Shown here: one piece after another, positions 17,988-26,446 of the stretch
Layout: each line of letters opens with the position of its first letter
Position numbering within the stretch: position 1 is the stretch's first letter
DNA from: Hymenobacter jejuensis
GTDB lineage: Bacteria > Bacteroidota > Bacteroidia > Cytophagales > Hymenobacteraceae
NCBI RefSeq assembly: GCF_006337165.1
Contig: NZ_CP040896.1
Span: forward strand, 1,736,001 to 1,800,000
DNA: 64,000 nt
Direction of reading: 5' to 3'
Notes under the pieces: model-generated
The model's input: only the letters and a program-made list of their open reading frames with translations
Told to the model about the DNA's origin: nothing
Databases searched by the model: none
Position numbers and translations under genes: made by a program

Positions 17988-19145
17988 ATGAAAACCGAAG
18001 CTGATTACTACGCTTTATTTGAGGCTTACCGCGACGGCGAGCTCGGCGTACCGGCGCGGGCTGATCTGGAGCGGCGCCTGTCGGCCGACCCAAACCTGGC
18101 CCAGCGTTTTGCCGAGTTTGAGGAACTGACCGGCACGTTGCACCAATACAGCTCTCGCTTGGCTACCCGCCGCAAGCTCCACGCCATTCAGGCCGAGATT
18201 GACGCGGAACAGGCCATGCAGGAAGCGCCCCTTGAAACCGGCAACCCCAACATGCCGCTGCTGCACATTTCGCCGGTCGAGCGCAAGCTGCGCGATTTCT
18301 GGCATGCGCACCGGGCTACCATGATGGTAGCTGCCTCGGTAGCGGTGATGGCCGTGTTTGCGACGCTGCTGGGCATCGAATTTTGGCGCGCCAACCAAAA
18401 GCCAGGCTCTCTGTACGGCTACCAAGTGCTGCGCCGTGAAGTAGAGCGCATCAAGCGCAACCAGCAGGCAATGAACCGCGCCATTAATCACATCGACGGA
18501 CCGAAGTCGCCGGAAGAGCTCAACCCGGGCAAGTTTAGCGGTACGGGCTTCGCGCTTACTTCGGATGGCTATCTGGTTACGAGCTACCACGTTATCCAAG
18601 GTGCTGATTCTGTGTTGATTGAAAGCCGTGACCGCCAGCATTACCACGCCGAGCCGGTATTTTCGGATGTGGCCCACGACCTGGCTATCCTGCGCATCAA
18701 GGACAAAGATTTCAACGGTTTCGGCCGTCTGCCTTACACCTTCAAGCGTGGCCTTTCCGATCTGGGGGAGAAGGTTTATACGCTGGGCTACCCACGCGAA
18801 GACCTCGTGTACAACGACGGTTCGCTGAGCGCCCGCTCGGGCTTCGAAGGCGACACTGCGTTCTACCAGATCTCAATCCCGGTGAACCCTGGCAACAGCG
18901 GCGGTCCGCTACTCGACGACCGGGGCAACCTCATCGGGATCATCAGCGGCAAACAAATGGACGCTCAAAGTGCGGCGTTTGCTACCAAGTCGTCGTACCT
19001 GATGCGCCTTGTGGATTCGTTGTCGGCCGCTGGCACGTCGGCGCCTTACCGCTTGTCGCGGGGCAACCAACTAACTGGCACGCCCCGGCCCCAGCAGATC
19101 CGCAAGCTGCAAGACTATGTGTTTGTAGTGAAGGTCTACGAATAG
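17988..19145 (+). CDS. Membrane-anchored trypsin-like serine protease with anti-sigma-like N-terminus
   Basis: 385 residues. Residues 1-60 (YYALFEAYRDGELGVPARADLERRLSADP, given in parts: DGELG, LERRLSADP, AQRFAEFEEL) resemble the N-terminal helices of Bacteroidota anti-sigma/zinc-finger-like proteins that bind sigma factors. One transmembrane helix lies at about 111-133. The C-terminal domain is a DegP/S1C-type protease: His201 (TSYHV), Asp231 (AHDLAIL) and Ser304 (GNSGGP) form the triad. No PDZ domain follows, unlike DegP. The topology would put the N-terminus in the cytoplasm and the protease in the periplasm. Coupled to the ECF sigma gene, it suggests a one-protein stress sensor. The sigma-binding role is inferred; the protease call is firm. 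Confidence 0.85.
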   Translation: MKTEADYYALFEAYRDGELGVPARADLERRLSADPNLAQRFAEFEELTGTLHQYSSRLATRRKLHAIQAEIDAEQAMQEAPLETGNPNMPLLHISPVERKLRDFWHAHRATMMVAASVAVMAVFATLLGIEFWRANQKPGSLYGYQVLRREVERIKRNQQAMNRAINHIDGPKSPEELNPGKFSGTGFALTSDGYLVTSYHVIQGADSVLIESRDRQHYHAEPVFSDVAHDLAILRIKDKDFNGFGRLPYTFKRGLSDLGEKVYTLGYPREDLVYNDGSLSARSGFEGDTAFYQISIPVNPGNSGGPLLDDRGNLIGIISGKQMDAQSAAFATKSSYLMRLVDSLSAAGTSAPYRLSRGNQLTGTPRPQQIRKLQDYVFVVKVYE

Positions 19146-19170
19146 CCGGTTTCACTTCTGCAAGGCTTAC

Positions 19171-19200
19171 AAGCCCCGCCCGTAAGGCGGGGCTTTTTTT
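19171..19200 (+). terminator. Rho-independent terminator
   Basis: AGCCCCGCC/GGCGGGGCT stem with a 4-base loop followed by a T run, 26 bp after the protease gene. Confidence 0.9.
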
Positions 19201-19305
19201 GTGCTTATGCCCTAGCCAGCTGCGGCACATTGGACTAGGCAACCATGCGGTTCAAATCGATATAAGTTCTTACCTTAAAAGGAGTTATCGAAGCCCCACC
19301 TCGCC

Positions 19306-21000
19306 ATGGACAGAAGAGCTTTCCTGCACAAAAATGCCGCAGTGCTCGCAGCGCCCGCGGCGGCTATTACGACGGATGAAACGGTTAGTCGCTTCGCCAA
19401 CAAAAAACTACCTGATACGGCACGCTCTACGGCAGGCTTAGCGCCCTACAGTGGCCCCTGGGGGTATGCACAGGCCGCTCACTTGCTACGCCGCAGCCTG
19501 TTTGGGCCTACACGCACCGAGATAGAGGGCGCTGCGAGCAGCTCGATGCAACAGGTTGTGGACGCCTTGCTGACCGCCCCCGCCGCGCCCAGCCCGCCAG
19601 TAAACGTAGCTTCCACCGACGCGAGCGTGCCCCTGGGGCAACCGTGGGTAACGCAGCCCTTCGACCAAGCGGTGGAAGGCGTGCGGCGCTCGTCGCTGAG
19701 GGCGTGGTGGATGGGCCAAATGCTCAACCAAAGCCAGTCGTTGGCGGAGAAAATGACCCTGTTCTGGCACAACCACTTTGTCATTGAACTGGGCGACATC
19801 AACGACGCGCGCTACGGCTATCAGTACGCGGCCTTGCTGCGGCAGCAGGCGCTCGGCAACATCCGGCAACTTGCTAAGGATGTGACGATTGACCCGGCCA
19901 TGCTGCGTTACCTCAACGGCAACCAGAGCACGGCTACTGCTCCCAACGAGAACTACGGCCGCGAGCTGCTGGAGCTGTTTACGGTGGGCAAAGGGCCGCT
20001 CATCGGGACGGGCAACTACACCAATTACACCGAAGACGACGTGAAAGCCGCTGCCCGTGTGCTCACCGGCTGGCGCGATAACAACCAGACGATCAGCGGC
20101 TACTTCACGGCTTCGCGCCACGATACGGGCGCCAAGAAATTCTCGGCGGCGTTCGGAAGCCGCACCATCACGGCCCGGGGCGATCAGGAGTACAAAGACC
20201 TGATTGATCTGATCTTCGATCAGCCCGAAACGGCGCGCTTTCTGTGCCGCAAGCTGTATCGCTGGTTTGTGTACTACGTCATCGACGCCGCGACGGAACA
20301 GAACGTGATCCAGCCAATGGCTGACTTGCTGATCAAGAGCAATTACGAAGTGACACCGGTGCTAAAATCGTTGCTCACCAGCGAGCATTTTTACGATCCG
20401 GTCAATATGGGCTGCGTCATCAAAAGCCCGCTAGATTTCACCGTGACGGTATGCCGGCAGTTGCAGATTGCGTTTCCGCCGGCTACCAACGCGGTGGCAC
20501 AATACGGCATGTGGGACTACCTCAACAGCCAGACGAACCTGCAACAGCAGTACTTAGGCGACCCGCCGAACGTGGCAGGCTGGGCGGCCTACTATCAGAC
20601 GCCGCAGTTTTACGAAATCTGGATTAACGCCGTGACGCTGCCGCGCCGCAACCAGTTTACCGACCTGATGATCAGCACTAATGGCTATTCGCGTAACGGC
20701 GCCAAACTGATTATCGACCCGATTGCGCTGGTGCAAGCCCTGCCGCCGGCCGTCGCCAGCGACCCCAATAAGGTGATCGCGGAGCTGACGAAACTTATGT
20801 TACCCATCACACTCACCAGCAGCCAGTTGGAGTTTCTAAACGATGCGTTGCTGCCCGGCTTGCCCGATTTTGAATGGACCCAGGAATGGACCGCTTACGT
20901 AGCCGCCCCGACGAACGCTACCAAAAAGGCTTCGGTGAACACTAAGTTGCAGGCGCTGCTGCGCGCCATCATGGGGCTGGCAGAATATCATCTGTCTTAA
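19306..21000 (+). CDS. DUF1800 family protein
   Basis: 564 residues. MDRRAFLHKNAAVLAAPAAA at the N-terminus resembles a Tat signal. The DUF1800 signature begins with AAHLLRRSLFGPT and includes FWHNHFV, ENYGRELLELFTVG and the ARVLTGWR motif. Such genes almost always pair with a DUF1501 gene, as here (55 bp downstream). The pair is widespread in Bacteroidota and Planctomycetes and is suspected to be secreted, but no activity is established. It has no T9SS tail of its own. Confidence 0.92.
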   Translation: MDRRAFLHKNAAVLAAPAAAITTDETVSRFANKKLPDTARSTAGLAPYSGPWGYAQAAHLLRRSLFGPTRTEIEGAASSSMQQVVDALLTAPAAPSPPVNVASTDASVPLGQPWVTQPFDQAVEGVRRSSLRAWWMGQMLNQSQSLAEKMTLFWHNHFVIELGDINDARYGYQYAALLRQQALGNIRQLAKDVTIDPAMLRYLNGNQSTATAPNENYGRELLELFTVGKGPLIGTGNYTNYTEDDVKAAARVLTGWRDNNQTISGYFTASRHDTGAKKFSAAFGSRTITARGDQEYKDLIDLIFDQPETARFLCRKLYRWFVYYVIDAATEQNVIQPMADLLIKSNYEVTPVLKSLLTSEHFYDPVNMGCVIKSPLDFTVTVCRQLQIAFPPATNAVAQYGMWDYLNSQTNLQQQYLGDPPNVAGWAAYYQTPQFYEIWINAVTLPRRNQFTDLMISTNGYSRNGAKLIIDPIALVQALPPAVASDPNKVIAELTKLMLPITLTSSQLEFLNDALLPGLPDFEWTQEWTAYVAAPTNATKKASVNTKLQALLRAIMGLAEYHLS

Positions 21001-21055
21001 AACACCAATTATTTGATTATCAATTAATTCTAATAAATCCGTTACTCGCCGGACT

Positions 21056-22645
21056 ATGAAACGCAGAGACTTTCTTCAGACCACGGCGGCGGCTTCGGTG
21101 CTGCCGGTGCTCATGGGCGGCTTTCCGGTGGGGGCATATGGATTTTCGCCGGAGCTGGCGGCACTTACTAATGCGGCCGTCGATACCGACCACGTGCTGG
21201 TGCTGATTCAGCTGAACGGCGGCAACGACGGCCTGAACATGATCATCCCGCTGGACCAATATTCGGCCCTGATGAATGCCCGCCCGGACATTGTATTGCC
21301 GCAAAACGAGGTGCTGAAGCTCTCCGACCTGACAGGCATTCATCCGGCTATGGCGGGGCTGAAAAACCTGTTTGACAAAGGGCAGGTGGGCGTGGTGCAG
21401 AGCGTGGGCTACCCCAACCCCAACTTCAGCCATTTCCGCGCCACCGACATCTGGACATCGGCTTCCGACTCGAACGTGACGCTTACCACCGGTTGGCTCG
21501 GCCGCTATCTGGACGGCGAATACCCGAACTTCCCAACGGGTTATCCAAGCGCACAATCACCTGATCCATTGGCCATTAGCATCGGGTCGGTGGTAAGCAA
21601 CTGCGTGCAGGGCCCGACGGTGAACATGGGGATGGCGATTGCCAGCACGGCCTCGTTTTACCAGTTGCTGTCGGGCGGCGTCGATACGGCCCCCAATACG
21701 CCTGCTGGCCACGAGCTGACATTTATCCGGCAGGTGGTGCAGCAGACGCAGGTGTACACGTCCGTTATTCAGAAGGCGGCGGGCAAGGCCAAAAACCTGT
21801 CGGCGCTGTACCCGGCGGCCGGCCAAAACTCGCTGGCCGACCAACTCAAGATTGTGGCGCAACTGGTGGCCGGTGGCCTGCAAACGCGCATCTACGTGTG
21901 CAACCTCGGCGGTTTCGACACGCATGCCTCGCAGGTGCCCACCACCGGCAGCACTACTACGGGCACGCACGCAACGCTGCTGGGCAAGGTTTCGCAAGCA
22001 ATTGCGGCTTTTGAAGACGATTTGCGGCTGCTCAACGTGCAGGACCGGGTGGTGGGCATGACGTTTTCGGAATTTGGGCGACGCATCAAGGCCAATTCTG
22101 GCCGCGGCACCGACCACGGCGCGGCCGCTCCCCTGTTTGTGTTCGGTACGGCTGTGAACCCGCGCATTCACGGCACCAACCCCATCCTGCCGCAAAATGC
22201 GACCGTGAACGACAACATCCCAATGCAGTTCGACTTTCGGGCCATCTACGGCAGCATCCTGAAAGACTGGTTTGGGGTATCGGAAGCCATGCTGAACGAA
22301 TTGTTGCCGCACAACGGGCCTTCGTTTCCGTACGTGCCCGTGCTGCGCACTTCGGTGGTGACGGGCGCCGTCGGTGCCGCCGAGGTCAACATTGCCGGGT
22401 TCAGCGTGTACCCCAACCCCGCACGCGACCAAGCCACCATAGAATTTGAGGCCGAAGGCGGACACGTACAGGTGCTGGTCTTCGACACAATGGGTCGTGA
22501 GGTGCAGCGCGTTGCGGACCGGGTGTTGCCGCGCGGCAAACAACGTTTGCGCTTGGAAGTCAATGGGTTAGCGGCGGGTTCTTATTATTGCCACGTGCAG
22601 GAAGGCAGCCGGGTCAGCTCGCGGCTGGTGGTCGTCCTGAATTAA
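21056..22645 (+). CDS. DUF1501 family protein with T9SS C-terminal sorting domain
   Basis: 529 residues. Start MKRRDFLQTTAAASVLPVLM is a Tat-type signal. The body matches DUF1501 (sulfatase/alkaline-phosphatase-like fold: LIQLNGGNDGLNMIIPL, FSHFRATDIW, GGFDTHASQ, FSEFGRR, GTDHGAAAP). The last ~80 residues (FSVYPNPARDQATIEFEAEG, then GREVQRV and LAAGSYYCHVQ) form a type A T9SS sorting domain. This would imply Tat export to the periplasm followed by T9SS surface delivery, an unusual combination. Partner of the preceding DUF1800 gene. Confidence 0.92.
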   Translation: MKRRDFLQTTAAASVLPVLMGGFPVGAYGFSPELAALTNAAVDTDHVLVLIQLNGGNDGLNMIIPLDQYSALMNARPDIVLPQNEVLKLSDLTGIHPAMAGLKNLFDKGQVGVVQSVGYPNPNFSHFRATDIWTSASDSNVTLTTGWLGRYLDGEYPNFPTGYPSAQSPDPLAISIGSVVSNCVQGPTVNMGMAIASTASFYQLLSGGVDTAPNTPAGHELTFIRQVVQQTQVYTSVIQKAAGKAKNLSALYPAAGQNSLADQLKIVAQLVAGGLQTRIYVCNLGGFDTHASQVPTTGSTTTGTHATLLGKVSQAIAAFEDDLRLLNVQDRVVGMTFSEFGRRIKANSGRGTDHGAAAPLFVFGTAVNPRIHGTNPILPQNATVNDNIPMQFDFRAIYGSILKDWFGVSEAMLNELLPHNGPSFPYVPVLRTSVVTGAVGAAEVNIAGFSVYPNPARDQATIEFEAEGGHVQVLVFDTMGREVQRVADRVLPRGKQRLRLEVNGLAAGSYYCHVQEGSRVSSRLVVVLN

Positions 22646-22870
22646 GAAATCGGGATTAATCCTTCTAATTAGACAGTGCTATTTTTAACTATAAAATACT
22701 TATAATCAAGCTCTTATAGTGCATCAGAGCTGAACACTACCCTTTGCTGTTGCCCTATTCTTGCCGGCATAACGTAGCCTGCTGACAGGTTTTTGCGTAC
22801 ACGCCCCCTAGTGGCTTGGCCTACATTCCAGTGCCCTCTCTCTACCATAACTTTAACACCCGCTCCTGCT

Positions 22871-23221
22871 ATGGAAGCCCAGATCGAACAACAGCTCGAA
22901 AAGATTCTACCCGAAGACATCGCACGCACTTTTGAAAGCGCTTACCACGTATTTCAGGGCGACCACGACAAGATGGAAGACCTGATTAAGCACGGGGGCA
23001 GCCTGCTGAAAAAAATAGCCCAGCGCCTCAACCCCACGCAAGTGATCATCGGCATCGCCGTGATTGCGGCCGTGGCCGTAGTCGTGGTCAATCGCAGCAT
23101 GGAATTGCCGGAAGAAGGCGAAGCCAGCGATGCCTCCGACGACAAAAAAGCAAACGCTAAAAAGTTGAGCAGCGCCGGCCAGAACAAAGGTCAGCAAGAA
23201 GACAAACGCGACAATAAATAG
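22871..23221 (+). CDS. Small single-pass membrane protein, unknown function
   Basis: 116 residues from the ATG at 22871 (MEAQIEQQLEKILPEDIART). An alternative start at 22793 would add a non-conserved-looking leader. One transmembrane helix at about residues 60-78 (VIIGIAVIAAVAVVVVN) follows an amphipathic N-terminal half with Glu/Asp/Lys residues. The C-terminal ~40 residues are highly charged and low complexity. I do not recognise the family. Confidence 0.65.
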   Translation: MEAQIEQQLEKILPEDIARTFESAYHVFQGDHDKMEDLIKHGGSLLKKIAQRLNPTQVIIGIAVIAAVAVVVVNRSMELPEEGEASDASDDKKANAKKLSSAGQNKGQQEDKRDNK

Positions 23222-23271
23222 GGTTCTTCCTATCTAAGAGCCAACGACTTGTCTTCAGGTCGCTGTCTTTC

Positions 23272-23310
23272 GCCCCGCTTTTCAGGCAAGCCTGAGGAGC
23301 GGGGCTTTTG
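23272..23310 (+). terminator. Rho-independent terminator
   Basis: GCCCCGCT/AGCGGGGC outer stem and CAGGC/GCCTG inner stem followed by TTTTG, downstream of the 22871-23221 gene. Confidence 0.85.
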
Positions 23311-23424
23311 TATTGTTTTAGGATTATATAGTATATATATTTTGTTTAATTATAAATATAATTACTTTTATCCATGCCATAAGCGCATCTGCACCTTATT
23401 CCTCCATACCAAAACCACACTTGC

Positions 23425-23628
23425 ATGAAGTACATCGCTACCCTACTGTTATTGGCTTTTGTTGGCTCAATGCCCCTACAGGCGGCTCACGCATCGGCTG
23501 CGGCAGGTCCGGCCACGGTGAATGCGACGCCCGAAGGAGCCCATTTCTTTCCTTGGTTTAAATCCAACAAGCGCAAACACAAGCCCGCGTACATGCGCAC
23601 CCACAAGCGCAAGCTCCATTACAAGTAA
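23425..23628 (+). CDS. Small secreted basic protein
   Basis: 67 residues. MKYIATLLLLAFVGSMPLQAAHA is a good signal peptide, giving a mature peptide of about 44 residues that ends in a Lys/Arg/His-rich tail (SNKRKHKPAYMRTHKRKLHYK, quoted in part: KRKHKPAYMRTHKRKLHYK). Similar tiny HFFPWFK...KRKHK proteins appear common in Hymenobacter, as far as I recall; none has a known function. A hairpin follows directly. Confidence 0.7.
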   Translation: MKYIATLLLLAFVGSMPLQAAHASAAAGPATVNATPEGAHFFPWFKSNKRKHKPAYMRTHKRKLHYK

Positions 23629-23668
23629 GCCACTGATAAACAACACCTTACACACCTATTGCCGAAAC

Positions 23669-23704
23669 AGAGCCGGCCGTTGCCTTCAGGCGACGGCCGG
23701 CTCT
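23669..23704. terminator. Bidirectional terminator overlapping the SRAP gene end
   Basis: Sixteen-base arms (23669-23684 and 23689-23704, one or no mismatch) between convergent genes. The right arm encodes the last codons of the SRAP gene. Confidence 0.8.
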
Positions 23705-24357
23705 AGTACTTCCGGGGAGTTGTGAGCCGGCGAATTGACGAGCGAAGAAATGACGTATTCGCGCATGTCGGCGGCCGGGTAAGACCGCAGCAGATCTTGG
23801 TGTGCCGCCACCGATACGTCGTCGTCGAGCCATGCCAATTCGGCCTCACGACCCTGCAAAATGACCGGCATGCGGTTATGAATCGTGGCCATCAGTTCGT
23901 TGGGCTCCGTCGTGATGATGGTGTACGTAGGTAATATTTCGCCGGTAGCGCGATCGAGCCATTCGTCCCAGAGGCCAGCAAAGGCAAAAGGCTGTTCGTC
24001 ACGCAGCAAAATGCGATGCGGAACCTTGCCGCGCGTATTTTGCTGCCATTCGTAGAAGCTGTCGGCCAGCACCAGGCAACGCTTCCGCTGCAAGAGTTGC
24101 CGAAAAGACGGCTTTTCAGGCAGCGTTTCGGCGCGGGCGTTGATGGGCTTGGGCGCCTGCTTCACGTCTTTTACCCACCCCGGCAACAACCCCCACTGCA
24201 ACAGCTGAATTTTGCCGGGCTCGGCGTTGGTAATGACCGGCAGCCGTTGCGAAGGCGCCGCATTGTAGCTGCTGCCCGGAGCCGACCCGTCGAAGGTGGC
24301 GTCGAAGCGTTCTTCCAGTACCGGAGCAGGAATAATGGTGGTGTAGCGGCCGCACAT
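23686..24357 (-). CDS. SRAP-family protein (SOS response-associated peptidase, YedK/HMCES-like)
   Basis: 223 residues from MCGRY. Cys2 is the catalytic nucleophile that, in YedK/HMCES, forms a thiazolidine crosslink with abasic sites in single-stranded DNA and shields them. Other conserved residues are visible: Asn73 and Arg75 (PINARAET), Glu103 (SFYEW), and His160 (TIHNRMP). The reading frame stays open to 24465, but the Met at 24357 must be the start because Cys2 has to become N-terminal after Met removal. It is divergent from the SMP-30-like gene, with a 12-bp inverted repeat between them. Confidence 0.95.
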   Translation of the reverse strand: MCGRYTTIIPAPVLEERFDATFDGSAPGSSYNAAPSQRLPVITNAEPGKIQLLQWGLLPGWVKDVKQAPKPINARAETLPEKPSFRQLLQRKRCLVLADSFYEWQQNTRGKVPHRILLRDEQPFAFAGLWDEWLDRATGEILPTYTIITTEPNELMATIHNRMPVILQGREAELAWLDDDVSVAAHQDLLRSYPAADMREYVISSLVNSPAHNSPEVLEPAVA

Positions 24358-24416
24358 ACGAGTAGGGATAAAATGGTGGATAATGGCTGTTTTTATAACG
24401 TTGAGGGCTTCTTCTA

Positions 24417-24444
24417 AGTTCTTTAGCAGCCGTGCTAAAGAACT
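24417..24444. promoter_or_regulatory. 12-bp perfect inverted repeat, candidate operator
   Basis: AGTTCTTTAGCA (24417-24428) and TGCTAAAGAACT (24433-24444) around a 4-base loop, between divergent SRAP (start 24357) and lactonase (start 24486) genes. It ends 3 bp before the putative -33 element, as expected for a repressor or activator site. Confidence 0.5.
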
Positions 24445-24447
24445 GTT

Positions 24448-24481
24448 TTTGCTTCGTAAGCGCATTTAGTATCTACCTTGG
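24448..24481 (+). promoter_or_regulatory. Bacteroidota-type promoter for the SMP-30-like gene
   Basis: TTTG (24448-24451), 22-base spacer, TACCTTGG (24474-24481; consensus TAnnTTTG with one change). The ATG follows 4 bp later, so the transcript would have a very short leader. Confidence 0.5.
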
Positions 24482-24485
24482 CCGC

Positions 24486-25499
24486 ATGAAGCATCGTCTT
24501 TTTCTGTTCCTGGCAGCAGTTCTGAGCTGTGGTTCGCTGGCCGCTCAGACGCCCAAAATGTACCCTACTTTTGGCAGCGTGATCCGCGAAAATCCCAAGC
24601 TCGATCAGTTGCTGGCAACCGATGCCAAGGTAGAAGTGTTGGCCATGGGCTACAAGTGGCTTGAAGGGCCAGTATGGGACAAACAGGCGGGTTATTTGCT
24701 GTTTTCGCATGCCCCTACCAATCAAATACTTAAGTGGAAAGAGGGCGAAGGCATTACGGAGTTTATGCACCCAGCCGGCTACACTGGGTTGGGCCAATAC
24801 AGCAACGAGCCTGGCAGCAACGGCTTGGCTTTTACCACCGCCGGCCAACTCGTACTCTGTGAGCACGGCGACCGTCGAATTTCGGTGCTCACCAAAAACG
24901 GCGGCAAGCTCACCCTGGCCGACAATTTCGCAGGCAAACGCCTCAACAGTCCCAACGACGTGGTAGTGCGCGCCAACGGCGACGTGTACTTCACCGACCC
25001 GCCCTACGGCCTGCCCAAGCAAGGCAGCGACCCCGCGCGCGAAACTGAGTTCAGCGGCGTGTACCGGGTTACGCCCAACGGCCAAGTAACGCTGTTGACC
25101 AAGGAACTAGCTTACCCAAACGGCTTGGCGTTTTCACCCGATGGCAAAACCCTGTACGTGTCGCAGTCCGATTCAAAGCGGGCGGTCTGGTTGGCATTCC
25201 CGGTGTTGGCCGACGGCAACGTGGGCCAACACCGGGTGTTTAAGGATGTAACCAGCATGGCCGCCCAGCTTCCCGGCTCACCCGACGGCTTCAAGATCGA
25301 TCAGCAGGGCAACCTGTTTGCCACCGGGCCGGGCGGCCTGCACATCTACGCCCCCGACGGCACGTTGCTGGGCCGTATTGATTTGCAGGGCGTTTCGGCT
25401 TCCAATTGCGCCTGGGGCGACGACGGCTCTACGCTTTACATCACCGCTACCGGCTACTTGTGCCGCATCCGCACCAAGACGAAAGGAGCTAACTGGTAA
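24486..25499 (+). CDS. SMP-30/gluconolactonase/LRE family protein
   Basis: 337 residues with a signal peptide (MKHRLFLFLAAVLSCGSLAAQ). The six-bladed propeller motifs are visible: WLEGPVWD, SNEPGSNGLAFT, NSPNDVVVRANGDVYFTDPP (the N-D metal-site motif), PNGLAFSPDGKTLYVS and GSPDGFKIDQQGNLFATG. Family members hydrolyse sugar lactones with a divalent metal. Periplasmic location is predicted, though a Cys at the end of the leader makes lipidation possible. The specific substrate cannot be read. Start is the ATG at 24486; the frame extends to 24432 without a plausible leader. Confidence 0.9.
   Translation: MKHRLFLFLAAVLSCGSLAAQTPKMYPTFGSVIRENPKLDQLLATDAKVEVLAMGYKWLEGPVWDKQAGYLLFSHAPTNQILKWKEGEGITEFMHPAGYTGLGQYSNEPGSNGLAFTTAGQLVLCEHGDRRISVLTKNGGKLTLADNFAGKRLNSPNDVVVRANGDVYFTDPPYGLPKQGSDPARETEFSGVYRVTPNGQVTLLTKELAYPNGLAFSPDGKTLYVSQSDSKRAVWLAFPVLADGNVGQHRVFKDVTSMAAQLPGSPDGFKIDQQGNLFATGPGGLHIYAPDGTLLGRIDLQGVSASNCAWGDDGSTLYITATGYLCRIRTKTKGANW
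24721..24732 (+). repeat. ATCAANNACTTA motif inside the SMP-30-like gene
   Basis: Exact ATCAAATACTTA encoding part of TNQILKW, using ATA and CTT codons that are rare in this GC-rich gene. Confidence 0.55.
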
Positions 25500-25560
25500 G
25501 GGATTAAGTACTGAAAATGCATGGCGCCCGTTCATAAGTAATTAATTATCAGACATATAC

Positions 25561-25596
25561 ACAAAGCCCTTGGAGCTTGCGCTCCAAGGGCTTTGT
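25561..25596. terminator. Bidirectional terminator
   Basis: Perfect 16-bp arms (ACAAAGCCCTTGGAGC and complement) with a 4-base loop between convergent genes ending at 25499 and 25625. Confidence 0.85.
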
Positions 25597-25624
25597 AGTT
25601 ATTTCAGCCAAAGGATCCGGTCTC

Positions 25625-26446
25625 TTAGTCGTGGGCCAGCGGCAACGATAGCGTGATGGAGCCACCGCGCACGAGCACCATGTAGGTACTTGGCGGCAGG
25701 CTTTGCAAGTCTAGTGGGTGGCGCTGGGCACCGGCCAACGTCCGCTGCTGCACCACGCGGCCCGTTAGGTCCACAAGCTGCACGGTGTAGTCGCCTACGG
25801 GCAGCCCCGACAAATCGAGGGTGGAGTGGGCTTTGGCCGGATTAGGGTACAGGTCGATATCGCCTTTAGCGTCCGCGTCGAAAAGCACCACCCGCACGGG
25901 GCTGTACTCGACTTTGCCATCGGCGGCCACTTCGCGCAGCCGGTAGTATATCGGTCTGTGCGACAGGTTGCTAACGCCCATATCGCGGTACGCATAATTG
26001 GCAGCTACCGAAGTGGCCCCGCGTCCGGCTACCGACACGACGGGCTTGAAATTTCGCCCATCCAGGGAGCGTTCCACTTCAAAATGTGCGCGGCTCTTTT
26101 CGGGAGCAATCGCCCAGGAAAGCAAGGCATCGTAACGAGCTGCCGTCACCTCGAAGCGCGCCAGATCGACGGGCAGCGCCTCCGTGTCGCTAGCAATGGA
26201 CGCCGGATCGGTGCCGACAGGGCCTGCGGCCTGAAAAATAGCCGTTAGCGCGTCGTTTGGAGTCATGGCATGAGCAGAAGCTGCGCCGTTGTTACTCTTA
26301 AAAGCTTCAGTTCGGTGAGAGGCGACAAGGGGGTTTTGCTGGGCCAATACGGGTTGTAAAGCGGCTCCATAAGCCAAAGCCAGCAGCCCCAATCGGAGGT
26401 GCGACACTGCGACCAAAGCCCTTGAAAGAATAGGCGGCGTTTTCAT
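25625..26446 (-). CDS. Secreted protein with T9SS type A sorting domain
   Basis: 273 residues. It has an N-terminal signal peptide (hydrophobic LRLGLLALAYGAALQPVLAQ). A central fibronectin-III-like segment follows (LARFEVTAARYDALLSWAI, then FEVERSLDGRNFKPVVSV and YRDMGVSNLSHRPIYYRLRE), a pattern common just before sorting domains in Bacteroidota. The C-terminal ~80 residues (IDLYPNPAKAHSTLDLSGLP, DYTVQLVDLTGRVV, STYMVLV) are the type A sorting domain. No catalytic domain is seen, so it is likely a small surface or matrix protein. Confidence 0.8.
   Translation of the reverse strand: MKTPPILSRALVAVSHLRLGLLALAYGAALQPVLAQQNPLVASHRTEAFKSNNGAASAHAMTPNDALTAIFQAAGPVGTDPASIASDTEALPVDLARFEVTAARYDALLSWAIAPEKSRAHFEVERSLDGRNFKPVVSVAGRGATSVAANYAYRDMGVSNLSHRPIYYRLREVAADGKVEYSPVRVVLFDADAKGDIDLYPNPAKAHSTLDLSGLPVGDYTVQLVDLTGRVVQQRTLAGAQRHPLDLQSLPPSTYMVLVRGGSITLSLPLAHD

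Noticed and set aside
18015..18677. Overlapping minus-strand ORF within the protease gene
   Set aside because: It mirrors a gene with a complete catalytic triad and shows no domain.
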